Shown: positions 8,874 through 15,869, counted from the first letter of the stretch. The stretch: 22,297 nt of DNA from CAZPMT01 sp964587655 (GCA_964587655.1 CAZPMT010000090.1:1-22297); one strand, 5' to 3'. Made by a program: numbers and translations. Notes: a model not told the origin generated them from the sequence alone.

Positions 8874-8882
8874 AATATACCA
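8874..8882 (-). promoter_or_regulatory. extended -10 promoter element for the PanE-family gene
   Basis: On the minus strand TG-G-TATATT reads from 8882 to 8874. It is an extended -10 with no recognisable -35. It lies about 48 nt upstream of the GTG start at 8826. Weak to moderate support. Confidence 0.35.
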
Positions 8883-8920
8883 GTTCGCCCCACCCCCGCG
8901 CGACTCCGACTATGCCATTT

Positions 8921-9112
8921 CTTCCCCCTTCAACCTAAATTCGGCAGTTCGATTCTTATTACGACGACAACACAACGTTCCTGTAAGTCTTACGTCAAAC
9001 AGACCGTTCACCCTTTAGATGACGAGTAAGCGGCTAGACAAGGGGTTGCAACCCCTTGTCTTTCACGAGTTGCATTGCCGCTCAACTGCCGAATTCAGGT
9101 TCAAAGGGGGAA
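8921..9112. mobile_element. MITE-like element with ~29-bp terminal inverted repeats
   Basis: The segment 8921-8949 and the reverse complement of 9084-9112 match over almost all of 29 bp, with a few mismatches and a one-base shift. The core AACTGCCGAATT, then AGGTT, then GGGGGAA is shared. About 134 bp lie between the arms, including a 26-bp perfect palindrome at 9036-9061. No transposase frame is present. This structure fits a miniature inverted-repeat element or the solo ends of an insertion sequence. A target-site duplication is not obvious. Confidence 0.5.
9036..9061. repeat. 26-bp perfect palindrome
   Basis: Every base of 9036-9048 pairs with 9049-9061 (core GGGGTTGCAACCCC) with no loop. 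It lies at the centre of the inverted-repeat element. As RNA it would form a strong hairpin followed by TTTC, so terminator activity is possible. A recombinase or regulator site is an alternative. Confidence 0.75.
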
Positions 9113-9138
9113 TTCGTTACGGAATCTCTTCTTGATGT

Positions 9139-9351
9139 CTCCTTACGTTTGACCTGGACTTCGGCGAGATCATGGCTCTCTCTCACGGCAGGAAAACGGC
9201 GGTGATCGTCTTTCGACTCAAAAACACCCGCGCCTCACACGTGATCGAGCGGTTGTCCGCCGTTCTGTCTGAATCCGGACACGCCATTACGGCCGGAACA
9301 GTAGTAGCTGTCGAAGAGTCACGGCACAGGATTCGAGGATTCCCGGATTAG
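9139..9351 (+). pseudogene. 3' remnant of a DUF5615 PIN-like toxin gene
   Basis: From about 9142 the frame reads LTFDLDFGEIMALSHG, then a strand-helix pattern ending RHRIRGFPD and TAG at 9349-9351. This is the C-terminal half of the DUF5615 PIN-like toxin family, whose members carry TFDLDFG with metal-binding Asp residues. A TGA at 9133-9135 closes the frame, and no homologous N-terminus is visible in any frame upstream. The first internal ATG (9172) would give only 59 residues. The break lies about 30 bp from the right end of the MITE-like element, so insertion or deletion there probably removed the 5' half. No partner antitoxin is seen. Confidence 0.6.
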
Positions 9352-9490
9352 CCGCGCATATGACGACAGGGCCTCGTGAAGGATCCCGCCCCCGGTTTTC
9401 CTTCCCTCGCACTTCGCAATTCCCAATCTCCAATCCGCATTCCGCGTTCTCGGTTCATTCTTCACCCTTTCTCCTTTCTCCTTCATCCAA

Positions 9491-9518
9491 TCCAAAATCG
9501 AAAATCCAAAATCGAAAA
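9491..9518. repeat. 14-bp tandem duplication in an AT/pyrimidine-rich tract
   Basis: TCCAAAATCGAAAA occurs twice head to tail (9491-9504 and 9505-9518). It ends a simple-sequence tract running from about 9400 that is rich in TTC, TCC and AATCC words. The tract lies just before the possible promoter of the Kelch gene and has no convincing coding frame. Confidence 0.7.
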
Positions 9519-9524
9519 TTCCCC

Positions 9525-9554
9525 TTGACTCCCCCCCCGGGCGTATGTTACCTA
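9525..9554 (+). promoter_or_regulatory. possible promoter of the Kelch-repeat gene
   Basis: TTGACT (9525-9530) is followed at 18 bp by TACCTA (9549-9554). The -35 is good and the -10 weak. It lies about 118 nt before the ATG at 9673. A TATGTT at 9544 is too close to pair with this -35. Confidence 0.3.
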
Positions 9555-9672
9555 AGACACACACCTCGTGCGGAAGTGCGGGAATGCACAAGGGGGTGTG
9601 CCGAAGTAAGCAGTGCAGTTCCTTGGGCGTAGTACTGAATACTTGGGCGCAATCGAATAAGGGGATCTCGCC

Positions 9673-10644
9673 ATGAACACGAAGCCGTGTCGCATTGCAC
9701 TTGTCGTCTGCTTTCTCGTGATTTGTCCATCCGTCCTTGCCGAACTTGGCGTGGACTGGCAACAGGCCACGGCCGCCGCAGCGTGGTCACCACGAATGCT
9801 CCACACTTCTATCGTCTACGACGACAGGGTGTGGGTGTTGGGATGGTATATCGGTGGCGGCTATTTGAACGACGTTTGGTACTCCACGGACGGTGCATCC
9901 TGGACTCAAGCCACGAACAACGCTCCTTGGGGGCAGCGGTCTGAGCATACCTCAGTTGTTTACGATGGCAAGATGTGGGTCCTCGGTGGTTATCCCTACA
10001 GCAACGACGTGTGGTATTCTGACGATGGCGTCATCTGGTGGGAGGCGACGGACTCCGCATCTTGGATTGCGCGAAACGGGCACACTGCGCTTAGCTGTTA
10101 CAATAGAATATGGGTTATTGCTAGCTAAGGCAGTGGCGGGTATATGGCTGATGTCTGGTACCCAACTAATGGGCAAAGCTGGACACAAGCCCATGCTTCC
10201 GCGCCTTGGGGGCGGCGCGGCGACCACACATCGGTCGTATTCAGGGACGCACTTTGGGTCATTGGCGGGGACGGCGCAACAGTGGAGAATGACGTGTGGT
10301 TCAGTCCTTACGCTTTCCGGGGCGACTACGACGGCGACGGGTTGTTGGACCAATGGGAGACAATGGACCTTGATACGGGTACGCCAGGCGTTCAGAACCC
10401 CTTTGACCCGTACAATCCGGACGTAATGGGTGACAACTTCGACTTGAATCCGGACGGCATCCCGGACGGCCGGAACGATTGGGACGGGGATGGTATGAGT
10501 AACGCCGATGAGTTTACGTTTGGGTTCAATCCCACTGATGCGGCAAGCTTCGGCGAAATGCCGCTTCGTGCGTGGCCGCTCGGGGTTGTGTTGTTAGCGT
10601 TGGGAGTTCGCACCGCGCGCAGGCGCTTGCGCGTATTACCATAG
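9673..10644 (+). pseudogene. exported Kelch-repeat protein with C-terminal anchor, interrupted by in-frame TAA
   Basis: One frame runs 9673-10644 with a single TAA at 10126-10128. The first part (151 residues) has a signal peptide (RIALVVCFLVICPSVLA) and Kelch-type repeats of about 45 residues built on HTSVVYDGKMWVLGG, NDVWYSTDG and SWTQAT. The stop falls inside the third repeat, exactly where the GG after WVI is expected. The same frame then resumes with GSGGYMADVWYPTNGQSWTQA and a fourth repeat. It continues into Asp/Gly-rich calcium-binding-like DYDGDGLLDQWE and DWDGDGMSNADEF. The end is MPLRAWPLGVVLLALG followed by an Arg cluster, a sorting-tail/membrane-anchor pattern. AAGGGGATC precedes the ATG. 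It is most simply a recent nonsense mutation; sequencing error or readthrough remain possible. Confidence 0.7.
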
Positions 10645-10689
10645 ACTTGGCATTTGAAATCACGGATCATTGCTGTCCAAGACAGATCC

Positions 10690-10863
10690 AACGCAGAGAC
10701 GCAGAGAAACGCGGAGAGGTCCATCCTGCGGGTCGCTATGCGGCAAGACTTGCCCTTGAGACCAAGAACCTAGGGGCTTCGGTTCTGAGGTTTCAGGATT
10801 GAACAGCAGAGACCGAAGGCGTTTTTCTTTGCGACTCTCCGCGTTCTCGGCGGTCTCTGCGTT
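10690..10863. repeat. inverted repeat with ~29-bp arms (AACGCAGAGAC family)
   Basis: 10690-10718 and the reverse complement of 10835-10863 share AACGCAGAGAC at one end and ACGCGGAGAG at the other, with only a diverged middle. The 116-bp spacer holds a short perfect hairpin (GGCAAG-A-CTTGCC at 10742-10754). There is no protein-coding frame I can support. It looks like an intergenic repeat unit. Confidence 0.6.
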
Positions 10864-11006
10864 GATCTTTGGGTGACTTATTTGGACAAGACTGACCACG
10901 GATGGACACCGATGTCCGGCATTCTTGGAGAGGAGCACTCTCGCCTTTCGGGTGAATGATACCGGTCAACACAGCTATCTCGACTGATCGCTTCGGTTGC
11001 GTCTAT

Positions 11007-11072
11007 GTGTTCTTTGCGTTCTTTGTGGTTGACGAGCAGCGAAACTATTACCACAAAGAACACAAAGAACTC
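11007..11072. repeat. inverted repeat, ACCACAAAGAAC family
   Basis: 11007-11029 and 11050-11072 are complementary at 21 of 23 positions across a 20-nt loop. The core is ACCACAAAGAAC. No gene overlaps it. It is a second, distinct intergenic repeat close to the one at 10690-10863. Confidence 0.7.
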
Positions 11073-11135
11073 AAAGAGAAGCTCATAAGGTGGGGTCTCG
11101 GGTAGGGGGACTTTGCTCGATTCGCTCGGGGTATC

Positions 11136-11321
11136 TTGACAGATACATTGGCAAACAAGTGCCGATGGTGTCGTCGCGGGAGATTGAATCCGGCGTACAA
11201 ACTGGGAGTTGACGCAGATAGCCGCAAATGCGTGTGCGAGATATGTTTTGAGTCTGCCATTGCTCAGGCTTTGAAGCCGAAGAGACGTTCGGCGTCTTCG
11301 GAGGAAAACGATCGTGCGTAG
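11136..11321 (+). CDS. possible small Cys-rich (zinc-finger-like) protein
   Basis: A 61-residue frame starting at TTG. It has two Cys pairs: KCRWC near residues 8-12, and KCVCEIC about 20 residues later. The C-terminal tail is charged and disordered-looking (KPKRRSASSEENDRA). The spacing would allow one zinc site. There is no clear ribosome binding site, and the gene sits in a repeat-rich region, so it could be a remnant. I do not recognise a family. Confidence 0.25.
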   Translation: MTDTLANKCRWCRRGRLNPAYKLGVDADSRKCVCEICFESAIAQALKPKRRSASSEENDRA

Positions 11322-11739
11322 GCGAAGACAGGCCCCCCGGACTTTACCGCCCCACTTGTGGAAGAAGAGGAAGCCAAAATCCATAGTGTATGGATGATGG
11401 ATTGTCGCGTCGGGGCGGGTCGGGCGTTTTCACGAAATGTTTCGGGGCCCGTTGGCGGCCGACTTTGAGTGCAAGGAGTGGAACGCTGCCCACGAAAAAG
11501 AAGGCGTTGGCATGGCCGTATGCGGCTCGCATGAAGTGTATTCGCGGGTGCGCCTGGCATGGTGGTCTTGGCGTTTGGAGGAAAAGGTTGGGAGGTTGCA
11601 CACAATGGCTCTTGAAGCAGTCGGGGAGATCCGGGGACAGAGTACGGGTCTAAGTCAATAGAGTGAATTTCCTCGCCGTAAACGCGATTAATGCAAATAC
11701 ATTGCGATTTCGCAGCAGCAGCAAGAAGCACGCTTTGCA
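11322..11739. other. intergenic stretch without supported gene
   Basis: About 420 bp with short open frames on both strands, none with a recognisable domain or good ribosome binding site. The longest (minus, 11264-11797) is rich in Pro/Ser/Arg and reads like the reverse of a non-coding tract. Confidence 0.5.
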
Positions 11740-11774
11740 CCCGATACCCGAAACCCGATGCCCGAAACCCGACT
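11740..11774. repeat. 7-bp tandem repeat CCCGAWR x5, G-quadruplex-capable on the minus strand
   Basis: CCC runs begin at 11740, 11747, 11754, 11761 and 11768, exactly 7 bp apart, with GATA, GAAA, GATG and GAAA between them. On the minus strand this gives five GGG runs with 4-nt loops, a regular G-quadruplex pattern. It lies about 60 bp before the TATAAT of the propeller gene. Confidence 0.8.
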
Positions 11775-11801
11775 ACAGTGCTTCCGGCGAATGGCATGAG
11801 G

Positions 11802-11807
11802 TATAAT
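11802..11807 (+). promoter_or_regulatory. -10 box (TATAAT) upstream of the beta-propeller gene
   Basis: A perfect TATAAT at 11802-11807, 67 nt before the ATG at 11875. No good -35 is found at 16-18 bp, so strength or sigma use is uncertain. Confidence 0.4.
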
Positions 11808-11874
11808 GGCGTGCTGACATTTCCACTGGGACCGTCGGCGGCATGAGGGCTGCCGTCATCGAGGAGGGTGAGTC

Positions 11875-14193
11875 ATGGCGCTTAATTGCTTGTCTTGTTT
11901 GTGTGCGATCGTAGTGCTCGCGACTTCGGGATCCGCTGTGGCGGAGCAGACGCTTTGGAAACCCGTCGCGGACGACGTCTATCTCCAGGAGGTCGGGGAA
12001 AAGGTCGGCACGGACAAGCCGGTCACGTCCGTCGCGGTGTACAAGGACGAACTCTACGCCGATGTTGGCGGCGGATTGCGCGTCCTGCGCGGCGGCGCGC
12101 TTCAGGACGCCGGCGACGCTCCGAAGGCCGTCACCTTGCTGCGTGCGCTCGGCGACGCGCTGTGGGTCGCCGCGGAATCGGGCACGTACCTTTTGACGGG
12201 CGCGGAATGGAAGCGCGTGACCGAGACGCCGTTCGTCGATCTGTGCATGCACAACGGCAGCGTGTACGGCGCGACAAAGGACGACGTGTTTCGGTTCGAC
12301 GGCGGCGCGTTTATGAATATCAAGCCGGAAGGCGGCTACCTCTCGACCGACTCGACCGTCATCATGGCCGACGGGACGCAAGTCCTCGCCGATCCGGTCC
12401 TGCTCGGGCCGATCGGGCGCATCGCGTCGTACAGCGGGACGCTCTACATCCTGAATCCGGGCCGCTTGGCGTTGATCGACGGCAAGACGTTTGTCCCGAA
12501 CCCGGTTGATTGGGGTAAGTTGCCGTCGCCGAGAACTCGGGATATGCTGGCGCAAGGGAGCCGGCTTTTTGTCAGCACGGATCGCGGCGTGGCGGTGTTA
12601 CGCGGCATGGCCTTGACGTCGCTGAGCGGCGCCGACGGCCTTCCATATGAGGACACAACGTGTCTGGCCGCGGGCTTCGACGGCGACCTGTGGATCGGCA
12701 CGACGCGCGGCGCCATCCGGAGGACGGCGGATGAGTACCACTACTTCGGCGCGGACCATTGGCTGCCCGGCGACAACGTCCGCGACATCGCCGTGGGCAA
12801 TCGCGTGGTCTACATCGCCACCGACGCCGGGATCGGCATCATCCGTTACGAACCGTACACGCTGCTCAAGAAAGCCGCGTACTTCGAGCGTCACCTCGAC
12901 GAGTGGGGCCACAAGCGGCTCGGGTTCATCCACTCGATCTACTGGGCCGGCGATAAGGAAGGCTGGCTCCGCGAGATCAGCGACAACGACGGCGGCCACA
13001 CGGCCCACTACCTCGCGGCCATGTCGTTCAAGTACGCCGCAACCGGCGACGAACAGGCCCGGCAGGAAGCCGTCGATGCGTTCAAGGCCATGGTCTGGCT
13101 CGACGACGTTACGCCGAAACCCGGTTTCATCGCCCGCGCCATATGGTCGGTCAAGGGCGACAAGGGCCACCGTTCGGAACGCGGCTCCGGCGGCCTGCCC
13201 GCGAAGTGGTATGACACGCCCGACGGCTTGTGGCAGTGGAAGGGCGACACATCGAGCGACGAGGTGGACGCGCATTTCTACTCCGTCTCGATCTTTCACG
13301 ACCTCGCCGCGAAAGGTCCGGAAAAGGACCGCGCCAAACAGCACGTCGCCAACATGGCCTCGCACATCATCGACAACGGCTGGGTCCTGATGGACATGGA
13401 CGGCAAGCCGACCCGATGGGGCCGCTGGGACCCGGATTACATCCAGCGCCCGTACGGATACGATTCGCGCGGGCTCAACGGCATGGAGGCGCAGTCGTTC
13501 ATGCAGACCGCCTTCGCCTTGACCGGCGACGTCAAGTACGAGCAAGGCCTCCAGCAACTCCTCAAATGGGGTTACCAAACGTACACCGTGCGACAGAAGA
13601 TGATCTTCCCGCCCGACACCGTTGTCCCATGGGACGACGAACTGGCGTTCCGGGCCTACTTCCCGTTGTTGCGCTACACGAAAGACCCGGGCCTGCGCTC
13701 GATCTACCTGCGCAGCATCGAGCGGAGCTGGGAAGTTATGCGCATGCAGCACGTGCCCTTCTTCAACTTCATTTACGGCGCGCTCACCGGAAACGACTGC
13801 GAGGAAGAAAGGGCCGTCAAACACCTCCGGGAATGGTCGCTCGATCTAGTCGGCCACAACTACCGCAACTCCCACCGCAGCGACCTCGCGCCCGAGCCCG
13901 GCTACGTGCCATATCAAGGCGGGACACGTGCCATGTCGCCGCGCGAGACCGAGGCCATGTCGGGAAGCCGATCATGCCTCGGGTACGACGGCGGAAACGG
14001 CGGCAGGACCGTCACACCGCCGATCGGCTGGCTCGAGGACTACTGGATGGGCCGCCACTTCGGTCTCATCAAGCCCCCGGAGACCACCGACGCCGCCATG
14101 ACAACTATCGAGCAGCGCCCGCGCGCTCAACGCGGCGCCGTCCCCTACGACGGCCCGCCGCGCCCGGCCGGTCTCATCCCCGGCCAACCGTAA
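11875..14193 (+). CDS. exported beta-propeller plus alpha-helical toroid protein
   Basis: A 772-residue protein with a signal peptide (about 1-23: LSCLCAIVVLATSGSAVA, then EQ). Residues ~30-330 carry repeated strand units of the two-component-regulator-propeller (Reg_prop) type, for example GFDGDLWIGTTRGAIRR and AVGNRVVYIATDAGIGIIR. Residues ~345-740 form a helical, probably (alpha/alpha)6-type domain with GGHTAHYLAAMSFKYAATGD, WGRWDPDYI and repeated HY/NS aromatic clusters. Such toroids occur in glycosidases and polysaccharide lyases, but I cannot assign a catalytic family. The last ~35 residues are Pro/Arg/Thr-rich and disordered-looking. GAGGAGGGTGAG precedes the ATG, a strong ribosome binding site. 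It is a single-gene unit followed by a G-rich tract. A carbohydrate-active enzyme of the cell surface is a reasonable but unproven inference. Confidence 0.75.
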   Translation: MALNCLSCLCAIVVLATSGSAVAEQTLWKPVADDVYLQEVGEKVGTDKPVTSVAVYKDELYADVGGGLRVLRGGALQDAGDAPKAVTLLRALGDALWVAAESGTYLLTGAEWKRVTETPFVDLCMHNGSVYGATKDDVFRFDGGAFMNIKPEGGYLSTDSTVIMADGTQVLADPVLLGPIGRIASYSGTLYILNPGRLALIDGKTFVPNPVDWGKLPSPRTRDMLAQGSRLFVSTDRGVAVLRGMALTSLSGADGLPYEDTTCLAAGFDGDLWIGTTRGAIRRTADEYHYFGADHWLPGDNVRDIAVGNRVVYIATDAGIGIIRYEPYTLLKKAAYFERHLDEWGHKRLGFIHSIYWAGDKEGWLREISDNDGGHTAHYLAAMSFKYAATGDEQARQEAVDAFKAMVWLDDVTPKPGFIARAIWSVKGDKGHRSERGSGGLPAKWYDTPDGLWQWKGDTSSDEVDAHFYSVSIFHDLAAKGPEKDRAKQHVANMASHIIDNGWVLMDMDGKPTRWGRWDPDYIQRPYGYDSRGLNGMEAQSFMQTAFALTGDVKYEQGLQQLLKWGYQTYTVRQKMIFPPDTVVPWDDELAFRAYFPLLRYTKDPGLRSIYLRSIERSWEVMRMQHVPFFNFIYGALTGNDCEEERAVKHLREWSLDLVGHNYRNSHRSDLAPEPGYVPYQGGTRAMSPRETEAMSGSRSCLGYDGGNGGRTVTPPIGWLEDYWMGRHFGLIKPPETTDAAMTTIEQRPRAQRGAVPYDGPPRPAGLIPGQP

Positions 14194-14205
14194 CGGCGGC
14201 GAAAA

Positions 14206-14255
14206 GGGGAAAGGGCGAAAAGGGAAAAAGGGGAAAGGGGAAAGGGGAAACCGGG
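14206..14255 (+). repeat. GGGGAAA-type tract, G-quadruplex-capable 3' UTR
   Basis: Seven G-runs of 3-4 bases (14206-09, 14213-15, 14222-24, 14230-33, 14237-40, 14244-47, 14253-55) separated by 3-6 mainly A bases. The first begins 13 nt after the propeller-gene stop, on the coding strand. A pyrimidine-rich stretch follows (14262-14292). It may fold in the mRNA tail or slow polymerase between the two convergent genes. Confidence 0.75.
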
Positions 14256-14278
14256 AAACCGCTTCTCCTTTTCTCCCG

Positions 14279-14998
14279 CTATGCTTTTTCCTTGGAATCG
14301 GTAAACCGCCTTACGACCTGTGGGTAGACCTTGAGGTCGTCGCGGCCTTGTTGTGTGATACGGTAGACGGCGCGCTCGACGCGTTCGAACCAGCCGTAGA
14401 CGTTGCCCGAGAGAATGGAGAGAGTCTTCGGTCCCGTGCCGAGTTCGCGGAGTTGTCGCGGCGACATCGAGCCGTGCCGATCGAGACAGCAGGCGATCCG
14501 GAGGGCGTTTTCACGGTAGGCCGTGAGTCGTTTCCGGCGCGTTGTGCCGCCTTCGTTGAAATCGCCGGAACGTCCCGCGATTTCCGTCAGGATCGCGCGC
14601 TTGTGTTTCCCGACCTTGCGGCGTTCGTACGGCAGTGGATGGAAGACGACCTCGACGTACGGCGTGCGGCCGCCGAAGACCACGAGGATTAGGCCGAGTT
14701 CCAACCGGCGGAACAGATGGGTCACGCCTCGCCAGCGGTGCGTGCAGATCCCGCCGTCCGGACGCGGCAACGCGACGTAGACCGAATCCGTGGCCCGCTG
14801 CCGTTGCGCGGCCTGCACCAGGAGCGAAGCGCCGAACGCCCGCTTGAGTTCGATGATGATAAGGTCGTCGCCCTTAACCGCGGTGATGTCGCAGTCCTTC
14901 ACTTCGCCGCGCACAGTGTAACCCTGCGCGACAAGATAGTCGCGAATGGGACCGTACAGGTCGCTTTCGCGGATCGTGATATGCGATTTCCGTTTCAT
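14279..14998 (-). CDS. DUF2161-family PD-(D/E)XK phosphodiesterase-like protein
   Basis: A 239-residue protein. The N-terminal half matches DUF2161: LVAQGYTVRGEVKDCDITAV, then a hydrophobic strand ending IIIELKRAFG. Glu32, Asp37 and the E50-x-K52 pair fit a PD-(D/E)XK nuclease core. The family's middle block (LLVQAAQRQRATDSVYVALPRP) and C-terminal block (NVYGWFERVERAVYRIT) are present, so the protein looks complete. Its cellular role is unknown. ATG 14998 is preferred to the upstream ATG at 15043. An extended -10 (15042-15034) lies over the upstream one, which would then sit before the transcript start. It converges on the propeller gene, and the stop lies close to the G-rich tract. Confidence 0.75.
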   Translation of the reverse strand: MKRKSHITIRESDLYGPIRDYLVAQGYTVRGEVKDCDITAVKGDDLIIIELKRAFGASLLVQAAQRQRATDSVYVALPRPDGGICTHRWRGVTHLFRRLELGLILVVFGGRTPYVEVVFHPLPYERRKVGKHKRAILTEIAGRSGDFNEGGTTRRKRLTAYRENALRIACCLDRHGSMSPRQLRELGTGPKTLSILSGNVYGWFERVERAVYRITQQGRDDLKVYPQVVRRFTDSKEKA

Positions 14999-15033
14999 CC
15001 AGTTTCCCGCTCGTGGATACCGTGTCCGTCGCG

Positions 15034-15042
15034 AGTATAGCA
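15034..15042 (-). promoter_or_regulatory. extended -10 promoter of the DUF2161 gene
   Basis: Minus strand TG-C-TATACT from 15042 to 15034, 36 nt before the ATG at 14998. No clear -35 is present, as is usual for extended -10 promoters. Confidence 0.5.
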
Positions 15043-15090
15043 TGCGGGAGAAGTCATGCGGCGAGGCCGTTGAAAGGACCCGCGTTGTAG

Positions 15091-15144
15091 CGCAGGCATC
15101 TTGCCTGCGGACGTCGCTCAGTAGGCCCGGTTTTTCCGAAACCG
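15091..15144. repeat. pair of short hairpins (CGCAGGCA family)
   Basis: CGCAGGCA-TCT-TGCCTGCG at 15091-15109 is a perfect 8-bp stem. It is followed by CGGTTT-TTCCG-AAACCG at 15128-15144, a 6-bp stem. Both lie between divergent features with no gene overlapping. They resemble palindromic intergenic repeat units. Confidence 0.7.
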
Positions 15145-15209
15145 CGCCCCCGAGGCCTCAACTGCAATGGATATCGAGTTCATATCCAGATTGGAGACCC
15201 CGGCCCCAG

Positions 15210-15365
15210 TCACCGCTTCCCGCAAAGTAGACAGATAAAGCCCCCCAAGCTAAACAAACAGCCGACGGCGAGCAATATCGGCCGCTTGTTCAACATCTCG
15301 ACAAGCTGCGTGAGGACAATAATGAGTCCGCAAAGAAGCATGATGACGGATGTTGTCTTGTTCAT
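15210..15365 (-). CDS. 51-residue membrane protein with two transmembrane helices
   Basis: A short frame from ATG 15365 to TGA 15212-15210. It starts MNKTTSVIMLLCGLIIVLTQ, a first membrane helix, then a polar turn (EMLNKRP), then ILLAVGCLFSLGGFICLLCG, a second helix, and ends with KR. A hairpin with both ends on the cytoplasmic side fits the charge pattern. GGAGCG lies about 10 nt upstream of the ATG. The regular hydrophobicity over all 51 codons argues against chance. Its function is unknown. It sits between the truncated TA pair and the DUF2161 gene, on the same strand as both. Small membrane toxins of type I systems are an alternative reading, but no antisense RNA is evident. Confidence 0.6.
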   Translation of the reverse strand: MNKTTSVIMLLCGLIIVLTQLVEMLNKRPILLAVGCLFSLGGFICLLCGKR

Positions 15366-15468
15366 GGAATGTTACGCTCCAATTATGGCCTGAAGAACTC
15401 GTATTGTCGCCGACCAACGTTGTTCTCAGCGCCAACCATTATCGACCCGGAAGAAGCCTATCGGTTCA

Positions 15469-15615
15469 TCAATCCCGCACGATCTCTGCCCGCTGCATTG
15501 TGCCCGTCCACAGTTCATGTTCGCCATCGTCGCGCAGACGCCGAAGAAAATCCAACGCCCGGCACTCTCCTCGTAAATGCCAGACGAGAACGTCCGAATC
15601 GATATACGCCCTCAT
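15469..15615 (-). pseudogene. truncated PIN-domain toxin (VapC-like), 5' part only
   Basis: From ATG 15615 the frame reads MRAYIDSDVLVWHLRG, the first strand of a PIN-domain nuclease with the first catalytic Asp. It continues through a helix to LWTGTMQRAEIV, with the second conserved acidic residue. It then ends at TGA after 48 residues instead of about 130. The two downstream catalytic Asp residues are missing, and none of the other frames in the next 100 bp restores them. The ATG overlaps the antitoxin TGA (ATGA), the usual TA coupling. The toxin should be inactive. Confidence 0.7.
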
Positions 15616-15869
15616 CGCTGATGCCTCCGCACTGAATCCCGGAATGCCTTCCGCGACCTCTTCACGAGTCGTTCCGCGGATTCCTTGCGGGACCAAGCGC
15701 CGCACGTCTGTTGAAATACGTCGAACCCTTGCTCCTCGTTGACTTTGGCGGCATACATCTCGACAGCACGCTCGATGATCTTCTTCTTGGACGTGTGCAA
15801 GCGGCGGGCCAGAGACCCGATACTGTTCGCCACCGATTCGTCAACTCGCGCGGAAAGAATCCTGTCCAT
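15612..15869 (-). CDS. ribbon-helix-helix antitoxin (VapB/CopG-like)
   Basis: An 85-residue protein. The N-terminal RHH fold is visible: a strand (ILSARVDESVAN), helix 1 (SIGSLARRLH), a turn TSKKK, then helix 2 (IIERAVEMYAAKV). The C-terminal 40 residues are the toxin-binding tail, with Trp and many basic residues. AGGAGG lies 7 nt before the ATG. It normally binds its own promoter and neutralises the PIN toxin. Here the toxin partner (15469-15615) is truncated, so this is effectively an orphan antitoxin, although its promoter and operator remain intact. It could still repress itself or protect against related toxins. Confidence 0.8.
   Translation of the reverse strand: MDRILSARVDESVANSIGSLARRLHTSKKKIIERAVEMYAAKVNEEQGFDVFQQTCGAWSRKESAERLVKRSRKAFRDSVRRHQR

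Noticed and set aside
11264..11797. 177-codon minus-strand frame
   Set aside because: Pro/Ser/Arg-rich, crosses the heptamer repeat and a Cys-rich plus-strand frame, and has no domain or ribosome binding site.
12598..13824. 408-codon minus-strand open frame
   Set aside because: Antisense to the propeller/toroid gene; composition is typical of GC-rich shadow frames and no domain is visible.
14999..15043. Upstream start for the DUF2161 gene
   Set aside because: It overlaps the predicted -10 element and precedes the likely transcript start.
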